Assembly: GCA_030549495.1 (NCBI GenBank)
Contig: JAUIRK010000844.1
Span: 62,001-126,000 of the forward strand
DNA: 64,000 bases
Direction of reading: 5' to 3'
Source: Nectonema munidae
Taxonomy: Eukaryota > Nematomorpha > Nectonematoida > Nectonematidae
Part shown: in pieces, positions 52,070-63,755 of the stretch
Layout of the letters: each line of letters opens with the position of its first letter
Numbering within the stretch: the first letter of the stretch is position 1
The notes under the pieces: generated by a model
What the model saw: only the letters and a program-made list of their open reading frames with translations
What the model was told of the DNA's origin: nothing
Databases searched by the model: none
Program-made: the position numbers and the translations under genes

Positions 52070-53034
52070 GGTTGTAACATCTAATTTTTTTTTTAATTTT
52101 TGTGTTACCTAACTATGAGTTTTAATTACATTGAATGCGAAAATATCAACAGTTTTAAACATACTTCGCACTGGGAAGAAAAGAGTGTAAAGTCTATTTC
52201 AGAATCAATCAAATCAAAAACGGTTTTGGTTTGAATGGATACAAAAAAAACAGAAAATTTGGGTAATAAGCAACTAACTGCTTGCATCAAATTCATATTC
52301 TCTTGGTTAAATCTAAAAAAATATGAAAAAAAATTTTTGATTGAAAAAAGGTAAAGCCGATTTGTTTCATTGATAGCTAAATCGACAGAATTATACATAA
52401 CATTTTTCAAACGTGTTTTTTTATTTAAACTATTATCATCATCATTAAAAATATTGGCAAAGATTTCTTTCTTGACTTCATATATCTTTCTTTATAGCAA
52501 CTTGAAGGAGTCGTATATTTGTTGAAAAGTAGCGTTTAAATTTTCTTTTTTACCTTTAAAAACTTGAAAAGTAAAATGAATGAGATCTTGAGCGAAATCA
52601 CTTGAGTTATTCAAAAAAAGAACCATTTTTTTTTAAATTATTTACAATTCATCAGGTATACCTGAAACAATGTGTTAGCCTGAATGAAACTTTATAGAAT
52701 TTCTCAAGCAAAGCTATAAATTGCATAGTCAATTTTTCCAAATTGACCTAAAATTCCTCCCCATTTGATGGATAATTCAACATTTGAATCATTTTGTAAT
52801 TTCTACTCAATGACAAATCTTGATAATTATTAACAATTGTTTTAGTCGGCACGTAATGCCCATCCGATCTTTGATTTGATAACCTTTTAAGTGTGTTGCC
52901 TATGGAAAGGAACAAAACGAGGTTCATATGACTTGTTTACTTGAATAATTCCTTACTCAAATCAAAATATTTCTTTATTTTGATTATCTTGCACAAAGAT
53001 TTTATAATTACAAGATGTAGCTTGTGATTTAAAC

Positions 53035-53483
53035 CAGGGGTCTGCAAATGACGGCACGCGTACCAAACTTGGCACACCAGCAATTTTCAATGGCACGCAA
53101 AAATTCAAAGTTTTACAATTAAAATTTTTCATTTACACATAAAGTAAAATAAATTTTTAAACAGTTTTTATAATAGATCTTAAAGGCAATCAAATGTGCT
53201 TTTAACCACGCGCAACCATTTTATTTCGTATTGTGCAGATATTGAAGAGTTGGCTAAAGTTATCAAAGAGTCAAGCGCTAATATTACTGATATAATTTTT
53301 TATTGCTAATTATAATTTTACTTATTATTGTATCTTTATGTAAATGTGTATATAAAAGTAAAATAAATTATAAAACAATTATGTTGAATTTGGTTTGGAT
53401 AAATATACATATGAGGTTGGCACTCGAGATGATTTGAGAAGTGTTAAGTTGGCACACCGTTAGCATAAGGTTGCCGACTCCTG
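53035..53483. mobile_element. hAT MITE nested in hAT
   Basis: Ends CAGGGGTCTGCAAATG (53035) and, inverted, CAGGAGTCGGCAACCT (53483), with the exact 8-bp duplication ATTTAAAC on both sides (53027-53034 and 53484-53491). 449 bp. Contains a short remnant reading IEELAKVIKESSANITD that may be the C-terminus of its parent transposase. Confidence 0.93.
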
Positions 53484-54277
53484 ATTTAAACAATGTATAT
53501 AAGGTCTATATCTCCCCGCTTACTCTGAACTGTTTTTTTGTACACCACCATCTTTACCTATTCAAATGAAATATTCAAAAAAAAATTAAAAATTAATTTT
53601 TTGATACCTGACATCACTGCTGCGCCATCATAACACTGTGATAGTATCTCATTTTTCTTTAATTCCTGAGTCATCCAAATATGTTCTCCGTTATTGAATT
53701 TGCTTCACAAGACTCCATTGTTGACATTGCTACAAGGCATTCTTCTATTTTACACAAAACTCTGAAATATGAGAACTTTTGACAATGCCCACTATTTTCT
53801 TCAAAACTGCGCTCTTCGATATTGAAATAAATCACTTTCAAATATGTGGGGCAAGGGGGAAATTTCTTGAGGGGGGGGGGGGCTTGAGATAAAAGTGGGG
53901 GAGGGGGCTCGTGTCCCAAAAAAATATAGGTAGCGCGGGCTCTGTGGGCAAGATGACCAATAAGTGCTGAATGCTCTTCTCTTGAATGAGATACAGACAA
54001 ATGAAAAATTAAGAATATTAATTTTAGGGCATATGCAAAAAAAGAGAAAAGTTATCCTAGGTGATGACTACCCATATACAATAGCCCCGAGCAATAGGGA
54101 ATTCTGTATTCTGCGAGTACTAGATCCGCCTACTTAAATTTAGGAGTGGCACAAGGTATAAGTCCCAAAAGATATTCATGGTACGAGCTAGGTTAGGCAT
54201 AGTCGGTAATTTGGCCTCTGCAGGAGTCTGCTTGTAGGACCGTTTATATATTCGTATTGTAAAATATATATCCTAGT

Positions 54278-56319
54278 CAGTGGCGGATCCAGAAATTTCT
54301 TATGGGGGGGGGGGGCGAAATCTATTTAATTTTTTTGCAATTTTACTAAAAGTCTTCAGAGAATACGACAGCTGTATTATGTCTTTTAGAATCACTAATT
54401 ACCTATGTTTTCATATTTTTAACATTATTTTGCCATGAATAAATTGCAAAATTTTATTTTTTATACATATAAGGGTTCCATTAGTAAGGCTAATTTTCGA
54501 AGCCATTAGGGATAACATATATACTCATATCATGTATATATGGGATGGAGTCAAATTCCAAGGGTAGGTTGTTCCTAACCTAGCATGCTCTAAATTGTGT
54601 TTAGAGCTTTCTAAACTAACTTAGCCTTTCTTAACCTTTATAACATGTATCAAATATTATTTATCAATAACAAGTATTGCATATCTTCTAACTTGTATTT
54701 TTTGTAGCATATCCCTTTTATAACCATATCTTCTTATTTAGGAATAAACTATATTCCGTGTGCCGGTTTTTTATCCTGGTTTTCTTCCTCTGAAGACTTC
54801 AAAGATTTTACGGTTAGGTAGTGCTCTGGCGACACGATTCTACCCTTGTTAGTAATCAAGCTATCACTAGACATTAAGATTGTTTCTCACTCTAGGAGCG
54901 TTCGCGTTAGGATTGTATCAATCTCTTATCTATATTTATATATATGAAGCATACGCTCTTGTAAAATAATATATATCAAGGTATAGTGATTGGTAACTTA
55001 TCGATTAAAATGCCATGAAACTGATCCTAAATAGTCTTTGATTTGAACTATCCAGCAGATATTTTGCCTTGTTCTTGTTAAAATACTTGGAAACTTCACA
55101 GAATTGTGGGAGCTAATCTCGAACAAGATTAATGCACAATTTTCATACTCTAATCGGAGGGTAAGGGGTTTTCCCATCTTGACACCTTGGTACAGTTTCC
55201 CTCACGATATCATCACAACTTATGTATCGATGAATATAAGCTAATGTTTGGCTATTCAACCGATCTTCTCCTCTATTAGAGCGAAGATAAGATTTCACAT
55301 TTTTAAGTACTGAGAAAGTGCGCTCAGCGGTTGATGAGGAAACTGGTAAGGTGGCGTAAATGGTTAAAAGTTTGTTGATGTTTGGATAAAATACTTCATA
55401 TATTTTCAAAGCTATAATTGAACCGTGTGAAATATCAGGAGTTGACTTGCAAAAAAGTTGCCAAGTTTGGAACTCCAATTCTAGTTCTTCCAAGCTACAA
55501 TTCACAATTTTTGAGCTTTTTCAAAGATTTTCTCAAACTGAGTTTTGTTGTTTCTCCATTCTTCGAGCTGCTGTTTTATGATTGACACTTGTTTCATAGC
55601 AGAGAAAATATCATTTGAACTAGATTGTAAAAAAGAGCTAACTTTTTGGTTAGAGTCATTACATCATTCATCGAAACCAGCCCAACAACAAACTCGGCTT
55701 TAGTTAGAGAGTTGACTAAGCAATTAGCCTCTGAAGAGGAAGAAGATTTATCCCTGCTTATGTCATGAAGTACATCAATCACTACAGAATACAAAAAGTA
55801 TGCTGTGTGAATAGCCTCGTGTTTCTCCACCCAACGAGTTTGATTTGAATCTCTGGAACTTCACTAGCGCTAACTAAAGTCAGGTTCAAAGAATGAGCTG
55901 CACAGTGTACATATATTGCTTCTTTTCCACAAAGACGCCGTACTTCTGCTTGTACCCCATTAAAAGAGAAGAGCAGCGGTGAGCTTAAAGCGATAGGAAA
56001 AGAATTTATTCATCATACCTGTCTACTTTGCAGCACACTGAGTGCAACCATTGTCCAATTCGCCAGTTGAAAGACTATTGGTGAGGTTCACTGTGTGATA
56101 TTATTGATAATATATTATCAACATTTTCACTACTCAAATTGGGTGTTTAGACAGAATAATATTTCGACTTGTCATATCGTTGATATAAACGTAATCAACT
56201 AACAACAAGTATTGATGTTTTAGGAAAAAGCAAAATTAGTAAGGGTAATTTTCGAAGACTTTTATCATAGGGGGGGGGGCTAGGCCCATGAGCCCCCCGC
56301 CCCCTTGAATCCGCCACTG
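54278..56319 (-). mobile_element. hAT transposon with G-rich subtermini
   Basis: Ends CAGTGGCGGATCCAGAAA (54278) and, inverted, CAGTGGCGGATTCAAGGG (56319), each followed by long G/C runs. A clean 8-bp target duplication is not visible (left ATCCTAGT, right CTTCTTAG; a one-base shift gives a partial match). About 2.0 kb with a minus-strand transposase remnant. Confidence 0.85.
55143..56000 (-). pseudogene. hAT transposase pseudogene (zf-MYM1-like), C-terminal half
   Basis: Near 55890-55990: FNGVQAEVRRLCGKEAIYVH followed by CAAHSLNLTLVSA, the core block with the conserved Cys/His. Then 55594-55830 (the AYFLYSVVIDVLHDI insertion region) and 55143-55505 with YATLPVSSSTAERTFSVLKN, the C-terminal dimerisation domain, ending in RTVPRCQDGKTPYPPIRV-like tail. 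N-terminal TTF/zinc-finger and first catalytic Asp are missing. Confidence 0.9.
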
Positions 56320-59060
56320 CTTCTTAGTTATTTCTAAAACTGGCTCCTCGTTTTTTCCTTTATCTGGCATTTAAAATGCTTTTCTTTTTTTTAAATTCGC
56401 ATACTTCAAAAAATAACTCGTATTTCTCCTACCTCATCGAATGCGCTCCCTTGGATTATGTTTTAAAAACTATTTAGAGATATTTTTGAAATAAAAAAAT
56501 AGGTACACTAAATTTTTTTATTTTATAATATTTATATCCCTTACATATAAAAAAAAATATAGGAATTAGTATTTTAAATAAAAAATATTTCATTTTCTAG
56601 ATTTATGAAGATAAATGAATTTAAAGTAAGATGATCAAAATTTTCTTGGTACCTTTGCATAATTAATAAATCAATATTAATTATATTGATTAGTATTTCA
56701 CTAATGAAACAAATAAAAGACTTCACCACTTTTTTAATTGAATTTTTTTATAAATAGCCAAATTAATGATTTTACTTTTGCTTACATTTTCATATGGAGA
56801 TCAATTTTGTCGCTGATGGGTTTTACTTTATGGGGGGGTCGTTTCTGCCAGCATTTTGTATTAGAATGCTTAGCGAATATCCATATCTCAACCCTAGATT
56901 GTAAATATGTCATAAATGATCCCTTAATATTAGTCGTGTTTTGCATATTTTACGGGAATTATGGCTAAATTTTATCAGATGCTTAATTGACTCCATGATT
57001 CTAGAAGATTAAGATCAATCAATATTTTTTTTAGACTTTGAATAAATTCAAGAAAGACTTTATTCTGTGCGCCGATTTTTTTTACTCTAACCTAAAGGAA
57101 ATAGAATCCAGTAACGACAGTAAATAAACTTCTCCTAAACAAACTGTCATATCATTACTTCTTGTTTCTTTTCATTTAAGCGTTTTCTCTCTCCAACGAT
57201 ATCTCTACATTGTGTGCGTCTTCCGTACTAAATGGGCTGAAATCTCCTTCGCCCTCCTCTCTGTGAGTGCTTCTTACTTTTCAATTCAATATTTGTGATT
57301 TCTAGGAGTTTTATCTTTAAAGGCAAAATAGCAAACAAATCATGAATTCACTCAAAAAAGACAGAGAACAAGAAACACACAGTTTTTCTTCACTCGGTTT
57401 GTTACTTCCTTAATCTATTTTTCATGGGCTTCGATTGTGCGAAATTTCACCATTCAAAGTTTTAAAGCTTTCTCTTTTTCCCAGCCTTGAGGGACATGGC
57501 AGTGATTCCCGAAGAGAGGCATAAATAGTTCAAAAACATTTAATTTGATTAAAAATATTGCAAAACTTTTTTTTATTCTAAACACTACTTTTTGTTTATA
57601 TGTAAAAAATTCAAAGAAATTAAAAACTTGAGGATTTTATTCTTAACTTTTTTTTTATTTGTTCTATTTTCTCACTACTTTACAAAATAGATGATATAGA
57701 AATTTTCCAACTTCAAAATGAACCTTATAACCAAACAGAACAAGAATAAAACGTCCTCATAAATTTTACTAGAATATTGATAAAAAATATGGGGACGCGC
57801 GGAAAACAAAGATTTCACTGGAGCCGATCATCATTTTATAAGAGATTTGGGATTAGGTGGCGTTTGAATTTGTTTCCAGGTAAATCCAAGGATTTCGCTA
57901 ATTTTTAATCAAATTCTTTTTAAAAATTTTCAAAATTGCCAATAATATAAAGCTTTTAATAAATAATATAATTTTTTGTTTCACTTATTTTAAATGTTTT
58001 TTATATATAAAGGAGTCATTTTAATCGATTAAATTCGCTTATCTTCTATATTATAATACCTTTGCGTGTGTCACATTCTTATTGGTTGAAATAGACCAAT
58101 CATATTCGAGAAAATAAACTGAAAATTGCTCCAACTTTAGTTGAGTCTGATGGTGTTTTCGTACTGCTAGGCCTTTTGTGACTAAATTGAGATCGAAATT
58201 AACAACAAAAGCCTCTATTTCTTGTCCTTTTAAGAAGTTATTATTAGAGTTGAAATGAAAAAAAGTTTTCTTTTTTTTTCACAGATTATAATTTTTAATG
58301 TTCATATATTTTTCTAAGTTTATTCTTAAAGTATTATTTGAATTTTACTTAATATTTTTATATATTGTTGATGTATATTAGTTTTAGGCATAATAATAAT
58401 AATTAAACAAATATTTATAAAAGCAGTTATTAAAATTTCAGAAAATCTAGGTATCATAGACGTTGATATATACATTTGTAAATAAGTATATAGAGAGAAA
58501 GGGGTTTCTTTAGGGAACTCAAAAGATCCTTAGCCAAAAGTTATTTTATCATGGCTACATCATTCCCCTTTGCAGAAGATGGTGTTCCTTCATAGAGTGA
58601 TATGCAAATCAGTTAGATAGGAATTTTTAATAAATTATTCTTTTTCTTGTTTACTTTTAAATTCATTTTTATAGAGAAAAAGTATCATGTATATTCATCA
58701 TACAATATCACGAGTGATTATCTTGTCGTCTTCAAAGACGTATCATGTAAAATTGATGACTTTTGTCCACTGATTGCCCGCGAAACAAGAGGTGGGCATT
58801 TGACATTCGCGTAACATGACTTTTATCAAAATTTTGGATTTAGGAAATGAAACTGAATGAATGACATGCACTTGTATACGATATATATATATACCTTTTA
58901 AAACTTTTTGTTATATTGCTTTAATTGTGAATGCGAAATTATACTCTAAAAGTTATTCAATAAAATTTATAACTTCAATATATAGTACTTTAGATTTTGA
59001 GCCTTCCTCTTTTTTTTAATTTCAACTTCTCCAATGATAACTTGTTAAAATTGTTTTTCC
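56320..59060. other. Intron 2 sequence, no feature recognised
   Basis: About 2.7 kb of AT-rich sequence. Frames up to 76 residues occur but lack exon borders or domains. Confidence 0.45.
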
Positions 59061-59063
59061 ACC

Positions 59064-59183
59064 TTAATAATTAATTTTCAGCATTTTGCAAGCTTCTTTC
59101 AGAGCATAGCCATCTTTAACAACTTTCTGAACGAAGTTTCTCTCTCTCTCGTTAGTAAAAACTTTTCTTTTGCTTTTACCCAT
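59064..59183 (-). pseudogene. Short DNA-binding-like N-terminal fragment, probably of a transposase
   Basis: From 59183: MGKSKRKVFTNERERNFVQK then VVKDGYALKEACKMLKINY and a stop, 39 residues. The ERERNFVQKVV..GYALKEACKMLKI pattern resembles the first helix-turn-helix of psq/Tc-type transposases. Sequence after the stop is not recognisable. It could also be a tiny chance frame, but residue spacing is convincing for an HTH. Confidence 0.4.
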
Positions 59184-59189
59184 TTATAA

Positions 59190-60410
59190 TTTGAAATGAA
59201 CAGTTTGAAAGGGCAAAATGTTATGAGCAGAGTAAAAAAATTATAATAAAAAAGATATTTTAATTTATAATTATATTTTTAACTAATAGACAAAAAAAAG
59301 TTTTTAATCATTAATAAAAGGTATATATGAAATTAAAAGAAGTAGATTACGCTTTAAGATAAAGAAAGTACAAGTAATTGGTAAGTGTATAAAAAAAGAT
59401 AGAAAAAAATGATTTGTTTTTAAGGTATGATAGAGCAGACTTTTTGAATTTGTACAAATTTGAAAGAGATTGCATGTTTGTATTTTTAAAAGCTGTTGAT
59501 TTAGAAATTTGCTTAGGTGGAAACTTTTATAAAAGTTGTGTTAGGTCTACCATACTTAGTAACTTTTTTAGTATTCATGGGCGATTTTTTCGCTTTTTTA
59601 TATCTTATCGCTTGCAATAATATTATTTTTTCGCAGAATATGTTTCATAAGTTTTATACCATATCAATAATTAAATTTAAATAGTTATATTCTACTTCAA
59701 AGCTAAAAAATTAAGTATTCTAATTTGATGTGAAGGCGGAAATTCATATCACTTAAAAATAAAACTACTTTTTTTTAATTCTTTTTATTTCAAAGAAATG
59801 ATTCTTCAGAATTTATTCATTAAGTTTTTTATGATACTTAAGTTTACGGGTTTTTATTCTGAGCAAAGCTTATTAAAATATTTAAACGCAAAAAGTAATT
59901 TTACAAAAAAGAGTACACACGTGTATATAGACAGAGTATAGATTTATCAATAGAGAATAAAAATTATTTTGGGAGAAATATTTGAAAAGGATATGAAAAA
60001 AGGGTCTTAGAATTATAAATAAATCTATTGATCCATCCAATTTCAGAAAGAAAATAAGCACATAAGTGAATTGCCCATTGTGTTTACTGTCTAAACGCTA
60101 GCCTGCTTGCAATAAACTGATAGTGAATTTTGTGCTTAGGAATCTTGAATAAACTCTCGCATCGAAGAAGATCCACTTGCAGAGAAGGGAGTAGTGATTG
60201 CGTCACAAAATGTCTACCGTCACAAGAACTTACTCAATCTCTAAAGGTTATTTAGATTCTTCCTTTATTTTGATTGAGCTAAAACTCCACTAAGCTGTAG
60301 AAATTCCAAATCAGTCAAAACTTAGACCAAAATAATTTTAGCATTTCTAATGTGTATGCTTATTTTTTAAATAAACTAAGTGCTTCGATAGTTTTATCCT
60401 ACTTTAAGAA
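59190..60410. other. Intron 2 sequence, no feature recognised
   Basis: AT-rich; the plus-strand 68-residue frame at 59414-59620 has no recognised content. Confidence 0.4.
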
Positions 60411-60417
60411 TCAGTAA

Positions 60418-60547
60418 CCCTTTAGTGACCAGTGTATCATATATGATACATAAACAATTTTACCTTCGTCTGCTTTTCCAAAAAGTTTTGTATATGAATC
60501 TTCTGCTTTTTAATAAATATCGTCTGATTTTTCTGGTCACGAAAGGG
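60418..60547. mobile_element. piggyBac-type MITE, copy B
   Basis: Left end CCCTTTAGTGACCAG and inverted right end CCCTTTCGTGACCAG, 130 bp, followed by TTAA on the right (60548-60551); the left target reads GTAA (one substitution). Interior nearly the same as copy A at 13712-13841 (ATATGATACATAAACAATTT, AATCTTCTGCTTTTTAATAA). Confidence 0.88.
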
Positions 60548-60554
60548 TTAAATC

Positions 60555-61480
60555 ATTATCAGTAATTTTCTTTATATAGCTTCATCGATGTTTATTTCAT
60601 TGGTCATATTAATAACTTTTAATCATCTTTAAATTTCTAAATTATCTGATTTCTCTTTCTTATCTTATTTTTTCATACTGTTCCTTTTTAAGTTTAATTA
60701 ATTTATAAAAACAGCTTTTATAGTATTAGAGAAGTTTTTTAATTTTCTTCGGCCGAAATTATTTATGCTTGGTGTTTTCATATTCAGCATATTTTCTAAT
60801 CGATAAATATAAATGTATTAAGGTATACATTTAAAGTAAGAAACATTGTTTAAAATTTTATAATGTAAAGCTTGCCCGAATCAAGATTCTAAAGACTTAT
60901 TTTCTTCTAAAAGTTTTAATTAATATATATTGATCTATGTAGTATATACATGCGTGTGTCTATTCTTTTACGTTTACTTGTTTTTGAATAAAGCCTTAAT
61001 TCCATACGGTTCACCTTCACTACAGAATGTCAAACTGAAATTGCTTCAAGTGCCCCCTCTTATCTTGACTAATAAATTCCTCATTCCAGATTTTTTCTTC
61101 AAAATTAGTTTCAAATAAGCATGTGTTATTTTTGGATTTAGTTGTAGGGTTCGTTCGTTAAATGTTCTCATATCCATGAAGCATTCAATCTTCACATTTT
61201 GAATGTTTTTGCAACAAAAAAGTTGAATCTCGAGTATTCATTCCAAGATATTGATAAAGGGGTTTTTTTTATCTACTTCAGAAACGTTTGTAAGAGCTAT
61301 ATCACATTCCATTTTTATAACTCATTCAATTCGTGAATCTACTTTGTTTTATACCATTTTCAAAGGTTAATTTGATCTGTGATGAGCTATGGTTCTGAAA
61401 CAGGATTTACAAGAAAATCAATGCTTTTGAAAACTGGTGCTTTAAAACAGTTTATCTCAAACTTGTCCATGTGGACACTC
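60555..61480. other. Intron 2 sequence, no feature recognised
   Basis: AT-rich; nothing supported. Confidence 0.4.
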
Positions 61481-61494
61481 GAGCGGTCAACAAT

Positions 61495-62083
61495 ATTTAT
61501 AAAGGGGTCCATATAAAAAAATTAACTTTAATTTTGTTGAGAAAAGGTTCTGTAATTGCAAAAAAAGTTATATATATATATATATATATGGCAAAAAGCT
61601 CCGTTATATGTGTCTTCTTTGCCATCTTCATATCTTGTTGAATCACGTTTGATAGTAAAGTGATTAAAATATCATTTATTTTTCATTATTAAATTTAAAG
61701 CATTCTGTAGTGTTCTTTATCTGCATTCAAAAAATCGAAATCCACTAAATGTTATTTTAAGATTGTCATTGACTTCTTTGGAACCTGCGATTTAAAAGCA
61801 TTAATTTCAACACTCACACTAAACAACATATTTTTTCGAATAAAAATGTTCATCTTTTAAACTTAATATAATTTGTCATAAATTTTAATTAATTTTTGAT
61901 AGATAAGCAGAGTTAAAAGTATACACCATAAAAAGATACTTGAGGAAACAAACAAAAATAGTGATTACGAACAGCTTGCTTATTCTTATATCTTTGATAG
62001 ATAAAAACCACTTAAAAAGGGGTCCACAAAAAAAAATTTAATTAGGAAAGGGTCCATAAGAGAAAAAGGTTGAGAATCACTGC
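61495..62083. mobile_element. Probable 3' fragment of a hAT element
   Basis: The right border, read inverted, is CAGTGATTCTCAACCTTTTT, a common hAT terminus, and the adjacent AAAGGGGTCCA motif occurs three times (about 61502, 62017, 62047). No matching left end or target duplication was found, so the copy is likely truncated. An (AT)n tract lies at 61571-61589. Confidence 0.5.
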
Positions 62084-63160
62084 TTTAGAGGAATGCTGAG
62101 TATATCACGAAAAGACTTCATAAGTAATGACGAACTCTTGGTCGGAATTTACTTGTCAGGCGGCATAGATTCTTTGGGTATATTATAATAGAAAAAACGG
62201 GTTAACCATGGAACAAAAGCGAAAGGCATACCTCGAGACACTTGGCTTAAAAAACATCTCGGACTAACTATCAACAAACAATGTCAAGACCTCGATTCAC
62301 CTACCTCAAATTGGAGGATTCGATTACATCATCATCATCATATACCCTTTTTAGCTTTATTTTGACTTTTTACAAGAAAACTTTTTTTGTTTTTTTTTCA
62401 ATTTAGATTTGTTTATATAAAATATACAAAAAATCTTTATTCTGAACACAATAAAATTACCTTTAAATATGCAATAAAGAAAATACCGAATTTTATGTGT
62501 GTGCCTGTGCGCAACCCCCTTCTGGAGCATCCCCAATTAAAAGTTAGAGATGATAAATTCTCCCATGATGAAAATAAATGTCGATAAGCGATGTATTCAC
62601 TATTTGAATTTAGGCACCCATAAAAAAAAGTATTTTATATTTACATTTTCGTATTTCGCGTCTAAACAATTTGCGCTGGATATAAAGTGGGACGAAAGAG
62701 AACCATGATTCGAGAGTGTATAATGAATGTTGCAGCTAAATGCAATAGCGAAACTCCATAAATAATAATGATTTTTGGTATTCAAACTCTTGCTCCATAT
62801 TCTTATCCTAGATGTGATTCTCTCTGCAATCACATCAATTTAAAAATGGTCTTTTTTAAGTCCTAAAGTCTAGACAACTTAGAACTAAAAATGGCATAGA
62901 TCACGTGGAAAAATGTTGTAAAGCGACAAGATTACTTTTTTACATCTTCTTTAATACTAATCAATAACATTTGTGGCATGCAAATTTATAGTAAAATATG
63001 CCATATGTTTTGGCAAAAAATATTGAAAAAATGAACGTGAAATTAGGCATCAGTTTTCTTTCTTGCAAATGCCAGCCTCTCTTGCATTAATGACGCTAAC
63101 AATCAATTGCTCCACAAAAATATCACTTTTTTTTTAAATATTCTATTGTATAAAACTATT
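62084..63160. other. End of intron 2
   Basis: No recognised TE or gene. ATCATCATCATCAT lies near 62328-62341. Confidence 0.4.
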
Positions 63161-63163
63161 TAG

Positions 63164-63398
63164 AATGGCAATTTAATGAATCAATTTGTTTCGCAAACTC
63201 AAAATGAAGTTTCTTCCGAAATAAACAACAAAGATGCTAAATATGCACGTAAAAACTCCTCGATAATGTCAACATCTTTACAAAAACAAGTTAAAGCTCT
63301 GGAGACGCAAATCAACCCAGAAGAAAAATTCAATTCAAATCCTAACTTTCCTACAAAAGAAGCTACTTTCACCAGCAATAGCAGGTGTAAACGCAAAA
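63164..63398 (+). CDS. Shugoshin-like protein, exon 3 (gene continues beyond)
   Basis: Acceptor after ...AAAACTATTTAG (AG at 63162-63163), phase 0, matching exon 2. Encodes NGNLMNQFVSQTQNEVSSEI, NNKDAKYARKNSSIMSTSLQ, KQVKALETQINPEEKFNSNP and on to SNSRCKRK, a Ser/Asn/Lys-rich low-complexity segment as expected after the shugoshin coiled coil. The likely donor is CAAAA|GTAAGC (exon end 63398); GCAG|GTGTAA at 63384 is an alternative. The basic C-terminal shugoshin motif would lie past the window end, so the identity cannot be closed here. Confidence 0.45.
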
Positions 63399-63638
63399 GT
63401 AAGCTTTCTTTAACAAAAACTTTTAAATTAAAAAAGCCTTTAACTTTTTATTAATTTGGGTCACCCCAATATAATTATTAGCTAGCAATAGAGTATTGTC
63501 AATGTCATGTAAATATCATTTGCTTAAGTGAAAGTTATTTTTTGACAGAAATCTACTGTTCTCTCAAAATTAATTTATTTTTGCTCACTGTTCAAAGGAA
63601 AATTTTTGATCCCCTTCTTGAAATTGCGCACAGATTGA

Positions 63639-63755
63639 CGTATTCAAACCTGTATAAGAGGCGACTTAATTTTGGGGTCCTTTAATGAAGGTCCAACGAG
63701 CTCAATTAGGATTAATTGGGAAGAATTGAAACTGGTTGTTAAACAGGTTTGACAG
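63639..63755. mobile_element. Small pogo/Tigger-type MITE
   Basis: The right border, read inverted, is TACTGTCAAACCTGTTTAAC, almost the same as the Tigger 1 right terminus. The left border TATTCAAACCTGTATAAG is its imperfect inverted partner. About 115 bp, non-coding. Confidence 0.5.

Larger units (their letters stand above)
51690..53700 (-). pseudogene. hAT transposase pseudogene (zf-MYM1-like)
   Basis: Near 53600-53690 the minus strand reads NEILSQCYDGAAVMSG, the hAT core block with its Asp. The middle is decayed (52126-52410, AINETNRLYLFSIKNFF). Near 51700-51790 it ends in STSSCERTFSTLKRI, the C-terminal dimerisation motif. It is interrupted by the nested MITEs and multiple stops. Confidence 0.85.
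51416..53944 (-). mobile_element. hAT transposon with two nested hAT MITEs
   Basis: Ends CAGTGCCCGCGCTA (51416) and, inverted, CAGAGCCCGCGCTA (53944). The target duplication is GGGGCAAG on the left and TGGGCAAG on the right (one mismatch in 8). It contains a decayed transposase on the minus strand and two younger insertions at 51933-52069 and 53035-53483. It lies in intron 2 of the shugoshin-like gene. Confidence 0.9.

Noticed and set aside
53671-54000. 109-residue minus-strand frame with Pro-rich stretch
   Set aside because: It crosses the hAT terminus and G/C-rich subterminal repeat; not a gene.
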